From: Flavobacterium terrisoli
Lineage (GTDB): Bacteria > Bacteroidota > Bacteroidia > Flavobacteriales > Flavobacteriaceae
DNA length: 64,000 nucleotides
NCBI RefSeq assembly: GCF_030167905.1
Contig: NZ_JARGNA010000010.1
Location: forward strand, 62,001-126,000
Direction: 5' to 3'
In this document: one piece after another, positions 34,443 to 41,071 of the stretch
Layout of the letters: every line of letters starts with the position of its first letter
Position numbering within the stretch: the stretch's first letter is position 1
The notes under the pieces: model-generated
The model's database searches: none
Seen by the model: the letters and a program-made list of their open reading frames with translations, nothing else
What the model was told of the DNA's origin: nothing
Made by a program: the position numbers and the translations under genes

Positions 34443-34992
34443 AATACGCTGCGCCTGGTGCGAAAAAGACGATTTATACCGTGATTATCACGATAACGAA
34501 TGGGGAAATCCGGTGTATGACGATGACAAATTGTTTGAGTTTTTAGTATTGGAAACCTTTCAGGCAGGACTGAGTTGGTATACCATTCTGAAAAAAAGAG
34601 ACAATTTCAGAAATGCTTTTGATCAATTTGATTACAAAAAAGTGGCTCAATATGGCGAAGACAAAGTTGCCGAACTAATGCAGGATGCCGGCATTATCCG
34701 CAACGGATTAAAAATCAAAGGCACGATTGCCAATGCGATTGCCTTTATGAAAGTACAAGAAGAATTTGGGAGCTTTTCCAAATATATCTGGAATTTCACC
34801 GGTGGCAAACCGATTGAAAACAACATCAAAAAAATGAGCGATGTCCAGGCTACTACACCACTTTCAGACGAAATCAGCAAGGATTTGAAAAAACGCGGGT
34901 TTAAGTTTGTTGGTTCAACAGTAGTTTACGCGCACATGCAGGCGACAGGAATGGTCAATGACCATGTAGAAGATTGCTGGAAGAGGAAATAG
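34432..34992 (+). CDS. tag: DNA-3-methyladenine glycosylase I
   Basis: 186 residues from the ATG at 34432, giving the conserved opening ENKIRCAWCEKDDLYRDYHD with a zinc-ligand cysteine pair. ETFQAGLSWYTILKKRDNFR and GFKFVGSTVVYAHMQATGMV are family motifs, and the C-terminal NDHVEDCW supplies the other zinc ligands. It excises 3-methyladenine in base excision repair. Translationally coupled to the transporter by an 11-base overlap; the pairing is not obviously functional. Confidence 0.95.
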   Translation: MENKIRCAWCEKDDLYRDYHDNEWGNPVYDDDKLFEFLVLETFQAGLSWYTILKKRDNFRNAFDQFDYKKVAQYGEDKVAELMQDAGIIRNGLKIKGTIANAIAFMKVQEEFGSFSKYIWNFTGGKPIENNIKKMSDVQATTPLSDEISKDLKKRGFKFVGSTVVYAHMQATGMVNDHVEDCWKRK

Positions 34993-35009
34993 ACAGCAGA
35001 ACGCAGATT

Positions 35010-35651
35010 TTAGACGGCAGATTTCAACACCTTTATAAAAGTTTCTCTCGATATCTCAACCGCGCCCAGTTTTTCCAAATGGTCGTTGTGCAATTGACAA
35101 TCCAAGAGCTTATAATTGTTGTCTTTTAAATGTTGTACCAAAGTCACAAACGCAATTTTGCTCGCATTCGGCACTTTAGAAAACATACTTTCGCCACAAA
35201 AAACATGGCCTAAATCAACGCCATACAAACCGCCAACGAGTTCACCATTTTGCCACACTTCCACCGATTGGGCAAAACCCATTTCGTGTAGTTTGGTATA
35301 GGATTCAATAATATCTTCGGTAATCCAGGTGCCGTCCTGGTCTTTTCGTTCTATTTGTTGGCAATTACGAATGACTTCCTCAAAATTTTGATTGAAGGAG
35401 ATTTCGAATTGTTGACGGTTGAGCAAATTCCGGATGCTTTTCGAAACCTTATACAACTGTGGCACAACCACCATTCGTTCCGGCGGTGACCACCAAAGAA
35501 TCGGCTCATCTTCATTAAACCACGGAAATATCCCAGAGCGATAAGCCAACAACAATCGCTCTGTTGACAAATCGCCGCCAACTGCCAGGATACCTTCATA
35601 CGAAGCTTCGTCAACTGGTGGGAAATATAAATCTTTGGTTAGGAAATGCAT
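35010..35651 (-). CDS. aat: Leucyl/phenylalanyl-tRNA-protein transferase
   Basis: 213 residues, typical size. Motifs: YFPPVDEASYEGILAVGGDL, YRSGIFPWFNEDEPILWWSP, ERMVV and GELVGGLYGVDLG with CGESMFS. The enzyme adds Leu or Phe to N-terminal Arg/Lys of proteins to mark them for ClpS/ClpAP in the N-degron pathway. Convergent with tag, 17 bases apart, with no clear terminator between. Confidence 0.96.
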   Translation of the reverse strand: MHFLTKDLYFPPVDEASYEGILAVGGDLSTERLLLAYRSGIFPWFNEDEPILWWSPPERMVVVPQLYKVSKSIRNLLNRQQFEISFNQNFEEVIRNCQQIERKDQDGTWITEDIIESYTKLHEMGFAQSVEVWQNGELVGGLYGVDLGHVFCGESMFSKVPNASKIAFVTLVQHLKDNNYKLLDCQLHNDHLEKLGAVEISRETFIKVLKSAV

Positions 35652-35772
35652 ATTTTAAAAATATAGAGTATAGAAAAAAGAAAAAGAGATATCCTAAAAA
35701 AAGAAATCATCCCGGATATTTAAACTAGTATCTATCAGGATGATTTCTATATGCTATGCTCTATATTCTCTT

Positions 35773-36150
35773 CTAGAACGGTAAATCGTCGTGCTCTTCT
35801 TCGTTGAAGTTAGTAGCTGGCTCAAACGCTTCTGCCGCTGGCATTGGTGCCATTCCTGCAGCAGCCGGAGCTTCCGGTTGTAATTTCTCTACTCTCCACC
35901 CTTGAATGTCGTTAAAATATTTGGTTTCTCCTTGTGGATTAACCCATTCTCTTCCTCTTAAGTTGATGGAAACTTTTACCGCTTCACCCACATTGTAGTT
36001 GTTCAATAAATCACATTTATCCTGCACAAAATTGATGCTGATAAACTGTGGATATTGCTCTTCTGTTGCCACAACTAATTCTCTTTTTCTAAAACTGGCA
36101 CTCACTTGTTGCTCAGGATTAATCACTTTAATTTTTCCGGTAACTTCCAT
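35773..36150 (-). CDS. DUF3127 protein, OB-fold-like with an SSB-type DDLPF tail
   Basis: 125 residues from the ATG complementary to 36148-36150; the frame extends upstream only to a TTG. Residues 1-90 form a beta-rich DUF3127 domain (MEVTGKIKVINPEQQVSASF, ISINFVQDKCDLLNNYNVGE, VKVSINLRGREWV) whose strand pattern resembles an OB fold. A flexible Ala/Pro/Met linker leads to an acidic end EEEHDDLPF, almost identical to the end of the SSB protein in this window (ENDLPF). It follows the flavin reductase gene by 2 bases. A single-strand DNA or SSB-partner-binding role is an inference. Confidence 0.8.
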   Translation of the reverse strand: MEVTGKIKVINPEQQVSASFRKRELVVATEEQYPQFISINFVQDKCDLLNNYNVGEAVKVSINLRGREWVNPQGETKYFNDIQGWRVEKLQPEAPAAAGMAPMPAAEAFEPATNFNEEEHDDLPF

Positions 36151-36152
36151 AA

Positions 36153-37028
36153 TTATTGTTTTGCTAAAAGTACTTTCCAAGCCGAAAGCACTTCATTATT
36201 ATTCAGATATTCTTTTGCTTTTTGGTGTATTTTTTGCTCGTCATCCGAGCTCAAAACACCTTTTACGGCAAAATTTTGTTGTACAAATATAGTAATTTCT
36301 TCTTGTGTTGGCAATGCTTCAACATTTCCTAATTTACCCAAATCATTCCCGTCAAAAACAGGGCTTTTTTTGATAAAATCCGGAATGGCATCTACGCCTA
36401 TTCCCAGTGTTGTCAAAGGTTTTTCGACCTCAAACAAGCCCGGATTGACACGCGAATACCAATTTCCGCCCAAACGCGAAACCAAATCAATCTTGCGTTG
36501 GTCAATCATATTTTTGTCGTCCAGGATGTTTTCATTAATGTGAATTTTAACCACTTCGCAAATAATCAAATTTCCGGCGCCGCCTTGATTCCCCAAAGCG
36601 ATAATTTCGTTGACTTTGCATTCCATTTGCACCGGACTTTCGGCTACGCGATACGGTTTTACCATATCCGAAGGCAACATCGTCAAACCCGATTTGATGA
36701 ATTCATTTACCCCATCAGCATATTCAGTGCTCGACAACGAAGCTTGTTGCACAATATCATAATTCACCACATTGATTACTACTTGTCTGGTTGCTTCACA
36801 GTTTTCCAAAGTATGTTTGGTCGTATTGTTTCTCACGCGTCGTGCCGGTGAAAAAACCAGTATCGGCGGATTGGAACTAAACACATTAAAAAAGCTGAAG
36901 GGCGACAAATTGGGTTTGCCGTTTTTATCGACTGTACTGGCAAAAGCAATCGGTCGTGGTGCTACCGCACTTTGCAAATAGCCCTGCAATTGCGCCGGTG
37001 ACAGTGTATGAGGTTCAAAACTGAGCAT
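36153..37028 (-). CDS. Flavin reductase family protein (FMN-binding split barrel)
   Basis: About 291 residues from the ATG complementary to 37026-37028. The flavin-binding split-barrel signature is SAVAPRPIAFASTVDKNGKP followed by NLSPFSFFNVFSSNPPILVF. Later parts (TTLGIGVDAIPDFIKKS, EEITIFVQQNFAVKGV) form an alpha-helical C-terminal extension common to the Bacteroidota group. These proteins reduce flavin or act as oxidoreductases; the partner is unknown. A TATTTTTG -7 element sits at 37045-37052 on the minus strand. Confidence 0.88.
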   Translation of the reverse strand: MLSFEPHTLSPAQLQGYLQSAVAPRPIAFASTVDKNGKPNLSPFSFFNVFSSNPPILVFSPARRVRNNTTKHTLENCEATRQVVINVVNYDIVQQASLSSTEYADGVNEFIKSGLTMLPSDMVKPYRVAESPVQMECKVNEIIALGNQGGAGNLIICEVVKIHINENILDDKNMIDQRKIDLVSRLGGNWYSRVNPGLFEVEKPLTTLGIGVDAIPDFIKKSPVFDGNDLGKLGNVEALPTQEEITIFVQQNFAVKGVLSSDDEQKIHQKAKEYLNNNEVLSAWKVLLAKQ

Positions 37029-37206
37029 GATTTTTTGTTTTCCCCAAAAATACAATTTTAATTGATTTTAGCAGCGAACGGTTTGGGCATTTTGGGCATC
37101 CATTTTCCTGCTGTCCGCTTTTACACGGTAAACGCTCACATCAGGGCTAAACAGAATTCGTCTTGCACTTTTGGCGGTTTTGTCTATATTTATAAAAAAT
37201 TTGTCA

Positions 37207-38361
37207 ATGCAGTTTTCCGAAAAAAGAAACATCACCCGCTGGATTATCATTATGGCTTCCTTTGTCATCGTGGCTTTGATTCTTTGGAATACTTATTCTT
37301 TTTTCCAGATTTTTAAGGAAGAGGAACGGGTCAAAATGGAACTTTGGGCCAAATCCCAAGAAACTTTAATCAACGCTAATGAATATACCGATGTTGATTT
37401 GCCTCTGCATATTATCCAAACCGCTACCATCCCCATCATAGTTACCGAAAAGGATTCCATCATCAATACCAAGAACATCGATGAAGATATCGAAAAGGAC
37501 AAAGTTAAGCTGAAACAGTTTTTACAAAAACTGAAAAATCAAAACGACCCGATTGTCATGCAAATTTCTGAAGGCAGAACGCACAATTTATATTATGGCG
37601 ATTCGTCTTTATTGAATAAATTGAAATACTATCCGGTAGCTTTATTGCTGATTATTTTTCTTTTTGGCGGCTTGGTTTACAACTTTTACCGCAGCACCAA
37701 AATGGCGACCCAAAACAAGCTTTGGGCCGGAATGGCTAAGGAAACTGCGCACCAAATCGGAACGCCGTTGTCTTCATTAATTGGTTGGCTCGAAATCATG
37801 AAAGCCGACAATGTAGATCCTACGACGATTTCCGAAATTGAAAAAGACATTACCCGACTGCAGACCATCACCGATAGGTTCTCTAAAATAGGTTCTGAAC
37901 CGATATTGGAAAAACGGAATATTATTGCCGAAACGGAAGAGTCTTTTGATTACCTGAAATCACGATTTTCAAGTCAGGTGGAGTTTTCCTTTAAGGCACC
38001 TAAAAAGCCGGTTATGGTTATGCTCAATCCGGCATTGCACAGTTGGACCGTAGAAAACTTAGTCAAAAACGCCATCGACGCGATGAAAGGCCGAGGCAAA
38101 TTATCCGTAGTCATAGAAAGTGACAATACTTATGTTAAAATTCGTGTGTCTGACACCGGAAAAGGCATTCCGAAAAACCAGTTTAAACGGGTTTTCGAGC
38201 CCGGATTTACCACCAAAAGACGCGGTTGGGGTTTGGGCTTATCCTTAACCAAAAGAATTGTAGAGGAATATCACAAAGGAAAAATCAAAGTATTACAATC
38301 CGAAGTTGGCAAAGGCACTACGATGCAGGTTTCCTTCAAAAAATGGCAAAAACCAAATTAA
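37207..38361 (+). CDS. Sensor histidine kinase
   Basis: About 384 residues from the ATG at 37207 (MQFSEKRNITRWIIIMASF). Two membrane helices (about 10-32 and 143-165) enclose a ~110-residue extracytoplasmic sensor domain. The H-box is GMAKETAHQIGTPLSSLIGW with phosphoacceptor His near 181; the N-box is VENLVKNAIDAMKG and the G1 box DTGKGIP. No response regulator gene is adjacent, so it is an orphan here. Its TAA overlaps the stop of the convergent transglutaminase gene in a shared TTAA. Confidence 0.92.
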   Translation: MQFSEKRNITRWIIIMASFVIVALILWNTYSFFQIFKEEERVKMELWAKSQETLINANEYTDVDLPLHIIQTATIPIIVTEKDSIINTKNIDEDIEKDKVKLKQFLQKLKNQNDPIVMQISEGRTHNLYYGDSSLLNKLKYYPVALLLIIFLFGGLVYNFYRSTKMATQNKLWAGMAKETAHQIGTPLSSLIGWLEIMKADNVDPTTISEIEKDITRLQTITDRFSKIGSEPILEKRNIIAETEESFDYLKSRFSSQVEFSFKAPKKPVMVMLNPALHSWTVENLVKNAIDAMKGRGKLSVVIESDNTYVKIRVSDTGKGIPKNQFKRVFEPGFTTKRRGWGLGLSLTKRIVEEYHKGKIKVLQSEVGKGTTMQVSFKKWQKPN

Positions 38362-39509
38362 CGTTGGTTTGACAACATTAATTTTCTGCCTATTTTGTTT
38401 CTGCTCAAATAGTCATTGAGAAAAGCTTCCTGTTTCTCCACCTCGAGTAAACTTTGACTGATATTTCTTTTCAGACCGGAAACCATAGCACTGTTCTGGC
38501 TTCCAACCGAACCCACTTTATAAACATCATCATTGCATTTTTTGAATTTCTCTTTGATGGTTTTCATCATATTCTTTAGTTCTTCATCGGAAATGGCCGG
38601 TTTGAAATTCCTTTGCTTGTAAAAAATAAAATCATTAAGATAACTCACCGCTTCATTATATTCAGCCACAACATCATTCAACTTTTCGATGTTTTTGTTC
38701 TGAGTCAGCGCGGTAAATTGGTTTTTCAAATAAGTGTGATATTGCAAAATCAAAGGATTCTTAAAACCGTTTTTCTCCACTCTTGCCGCTGCCTGAAAAG
38801 CTTTTTCCCCATCTGATAATTTGTCATACTTCTCAATTTCTGCCAAATAATCAAAATTGTTTTTGGCTTTACCAACGGCTTCTTTCCCATCATAAAACTC
38901 CTGATTGGTCCAAGGCGAATTCAAAAATTGCCACAAATAATCAAAAGGCATGTGTGTGTTGATCATTTTTTTGGGTTCTACTTTAAAATGAGCATTGTTC
39001 ATTTTTTTGACGAATTTTTGCTTTTCCACATAACCCGCGCCCCAGGTTGGATCAAACAAAAACCACGAACCATCAATTTTGGAAGCACACCAGGCATGAG
39101 AAATCGGCGCCACTTGCCCTAACTGCTTTGTATAGCCCGAAATGATAATGGTTTTTATGTTTAATTTATTGGCGATGTCTTTAAATACCTCAGCATAATG
39201 AATACAAACACCTTGTTTTGATTTCAGGGTTTTGTCAATTTTCTCTTGTGGTGAATCGAGCTGGTTGGGTTCAAACATATTGGGCACGTCATAGGCGATA
39301 TTGTTTGTTGTCCAATAAAAAACCGCTCTTATTTTTTCGGTTTCCGTTTTAAAATTGGAATCAATATAACTTGCAATTTCCGCCGTCGTTGTAGCTGAAC
39401 TGGCCGGAATCTGTGCTGTTTTTTTGTCAATAGTCAAATACTCATTGGCAACCTGACCAAAGGAAAGCTGGCCCAAAAAGAGTAAAAAAAGGATTAAGCT
39501 GTTTTTCAT
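38358..39509 (-). CDS. Secreted transglutaminase-like domain protein
   Basis: About 383 residues from the ATG complementary to 39507-39509, giving signal peptide MKNSLILFLLFLGQLSFGQ. The transglutaminase core has the catalytic triad: Cys in SKQGVCIHYAEVF (C102), His in SHAWCASKIDGSWF (H138) and Asp in LFDPTWGAGY (D153). The C-terminal half is helical and charged. Such proteins in Bacteroidota may be peptidases or structural; cross-linking activity is unproven. Convergent with the histidine kinase. Confidence 0.88.
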   Translation of the reverse strand: MKNSLILFLLFLGQLSFGQVANEYLTIDKKTAQIPASSATTTAEIASYIDSNFKTETEKIRAVFYWTTNNIAYDVPNMFEPNQLDSPQEKIDKTLKSKQGVCIHYAEVFKDIANKLNIKTIIISGYTKQLGQVAPISHAWCASKIDGSWFLFDPTWGAGYVEKQKFVKKMNNAHFKVEPKKMINTHMPFDYLWQFLNSPWTNQEFYDGKEAVGKAKNNFDYLAEIEKYDKLSDGEKAFQAAARVEKNGFKNPLILQYHTYLKNQFTALTQNKNIEKLNDVVAEYNEAVSYLNDFIFYKQRNFKPAISDEELKNMMKTIKEKFKKCNDDVYKVGSVGSQNSAMVSGLKRNISQSLLEVEKQEAFLNDYLSRNKIGRKLMLSNQR

Positions 39510-39583
39510 GATGGTTTTACACATAAAAAACCCTGCCAAAATTTTAAAATCTGCAGGGTTATCTCACTTTATGTAAAAAAAAT

Positions 39584-39973
39584 TTACAAATTATTTTGGA
39601 TGGCTTTCGCCAAATCTTCAAATTCTTCTCTGGTCAAAGCCACTTTTCGCTGGAAACGCATGTCATCCATATCGTGAAGCGGAATCAAATGCACATGAAC
39701 ATGCGGCACTTCCAGTCCAACGACAGCAACGCCGATTCTTTTACAAGGAACGGTTTTCTCGACGGCTTTGGCCACTTTTCGGGAGAATTGCATCAATCCC
39801 AAATAGTGTTCTTCTTCCATATCAAAAATTTTGTTGATTTCCTGTTTCGGAATACAAAGCGTGTGACCTTTGGCATTAGGATTCACATCCAAAAAAGCCA
39901 AGTAATTATCGTCTTCAGCAATTTTATAAGCCGGGATTTCCCCGTTGACTATTTTGGTGAAAATAGAACTCAT
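39584..39973 (-). CDS. HIT family hydrolase
   Basis: 129 residues, a complete HINT-branch HIT protein: SIFTKIVNGEIPAYKIAED at the N-terminus, NPNAKGHTLCIPKQE in the middle, and the catalytic HVHVHLIPLHD triad loop. It would hydrolyse adenosine phosphoramidates or related nucleotides. It starts one base after the greA stop region, so the two are very probably an operon, an arrangement common in Bacteroidota. Confidence 0.94.
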   Translation of the reverse strand: MSSIFTKIVNGEIPAYKIAEDDNYLAFLDVNPNAKGHTLCIPKQEINKIFDMEEEHYLGLMQFSRKVAKAVEKTVPCKRIGVAVVGLEVPHVHVHLIPLHDMDDMRFQRKVALTREEFEDLAKAIQNNL

Positions 39974-39974
39974 T

Positions 39975-40451
39975 TTAGTCTCTTGATATTTCCAGGATTT
40001 CGAAATTTAATTTTCCGTTAGGCACACTGATTTCGGCAATTTCGCCTACTTTTTTACCAAGCAAACCTTTGCCAATCGGAGAACTCACAGAGATTTTCCC
40101 TGATTTTAAATCGGCTTCACTCTCGGCAACCAAAGTGTATTTCATTTCCATCCCGTTTGCCTGGTTTTTGATTTTTACATTCGATAAAACCAAAGCTTTT
40201 GAAACGTCCAATTGTGATTCATCTATCAATCTGGCGTTGGAATATACCTCTTCCATTTTGGCAATTCTCATTTCCAACATGCCTTGTGCTTCTTTGGCTG
40301 CGTCATATTCTGCATTCTCAGACAAATCGCCTTTATCTCTTGCTTCAGCAATGGCTTGCGAAGCTTTTGGTCTTTCTATACTTTTAAGTTGCTCTAATTC
40401 GTCTTTCAATTTCTTTAATCCATCAGCGGTGTAATACGATACTGTACTCAT
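39975..40451 (-). CDS. greA: Transcription elongation factor GreA
   Basis: 158 residues, standard length. N-terminal coiled coil (YYTADGLKKLKDELEQLKSIE..., DLSENAEYDAAKEAQGMLE), with the D-L-S-E-N-A-E-Y tip acidic residues that reach the RNA polymerase active site. C-terminal FKBP-like domain with SPIGKGLLGKKVGEIAEI. It rescues backtracked polymerase by stimulating RNA cleavage. Promoter and a terminator-like leader hairpin lie upstream. Confidence 0.97.
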   Translation of the reverse strand: MSTVSYYTADGLKKLKDELEQLKSIERPKASQAIAEARDKGDLSENAEYDAAKEAQGMLEMRIAKMEEVYSNARLIDESQLDVSKALVLSNVKIKNQANGMEMKYTLVAESEADLKSGKISVSSPIGKGLLGKKVGEIAEISVPNGKLNFEILEISRD

Positions 40452-40474
40452 AATTTCATCATTTATATAAATAG

Positions 40475-40499
40475 AAAAAATCCCATCGCAACGGGATTT
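40475..40499 (-). terminator. Terminator-like hairpin in the greA leader
   Basis: On the minus strand AAATCCC / GGGATTT pair over an 8-nt loop and are followed by TTTTTT, about 24 bases before the greA ATG and directly after the predicted transcript start. Confidence 0.55.
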
Positions 40500-40506
40500 C
40501 TTTTTG

Positions 40507-40536
40507 CAAAGATATTATTTTTTAATTTATTTCAAA
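40507..40536 (-). promoter_or_regulatory. Promoter for greA
   Basis: Minus strand TTTG (40533-40536), 18 bases, then TATCTTTG (40507-40514). It matches the Bacteroidota consensus and would start the transcript at the leader hairpin. Confidence 0.75.
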
Positions 40537-40612
40537 TTTGTCAGCGTTTTGTAACGCATGTCAAAGTTAATTAATTTAAATTTGTTTCGCTATAGTAATT
40601 TAATAAATTTAC

Positions 40613-41038
40613 ATGAAAAAGATAATCATCCTGCTATTATTGCTGCCCTTAGCCTATGGCTGTGACGGTGGTAGCATCAATAACCGCAATCCCAATATTC
40701 CGAATTATACGGTCTATCTGCAAATCAACATGAGTTTGCCGGGTTATTCCAATTTACAGTTTCCGAGCAATCATATTGTTGATTACGGTCCGATGTCAGG
40801 CGCACGCGGATTGGTGGTTTTTAATACAGGAAGTGGCTTTGTGGCTTTTGATTTGGCTTGTCCAAACCAACCTTTTGAAAGTTGTCCATCACCTATGACC
40901 ATTAGCGGCATTGAAGCGACTTGTGATTGTGATGATACCGTTTACAATCTATTTTCAGGCCAAAGCCCGGGACAACAATATCCGATGAAGCAATATCGTG
41001 TGGAAGTCAACGGAAACACTTTGGTGGTTACCAATTAA
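40613..41038 (+). CDS. Rieske-like lipoprotein lacking the histidine ligands
   Basis: 141 residues with signal MKKIIILLLLLPLAYGC and a lipobox cysteine at 17. The fold pattern is that of a small Rieske domain: DLACPNQP (C83) and later TCDCDDTVYNLFSGQ (C104, C106) followed by PMKQYRVEVNGNTLVV, matching the two cluster loops and the closing strand. A true Rieske site needs CxH and CxxH; here the histidines are Asn85 and Asp107-like residues, and an extra C91 is present. So it probably does not hold a normal 2Fe-2S cluster. Similar proteins occur in other flavobacteria. A TAAATTTG element lies at 40577. Confidence 0.7.
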   Translation: MKKIIILLLLLPLAYGCDGGSINNRNPNIPNYTVYLQINMSLPGYSNLQFPSNHIVDYGPMSGARGLVVFNTGSGFVAFDLACPNQPFESCPSPMTISGIEATCDCDDTVYNLFSGQSPGQQYPMKQYRVEVNGNTLVVTN

Positions 41039-41040
41039 AG

Positions 41041-41067
41041 AAGTCCCGAGTAAATCGGGACTTTTTA
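41041..41067 (+). terminator. Bidirectional terminator between the Rieske-like gene and the TonB receptor
   Basis: AAGTCCCGA / TCGGGACTT, 9 bp with a 5-nt loop, followed by T residues, between convergent genes. Confidence 0.85.
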
Positions 41068-41071
41068 TTTA

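Noticed and set aside
37207..38361. A complete two-component system
   Set aside because: No response regulator is adjacent; the kinase is an orphan in this window.
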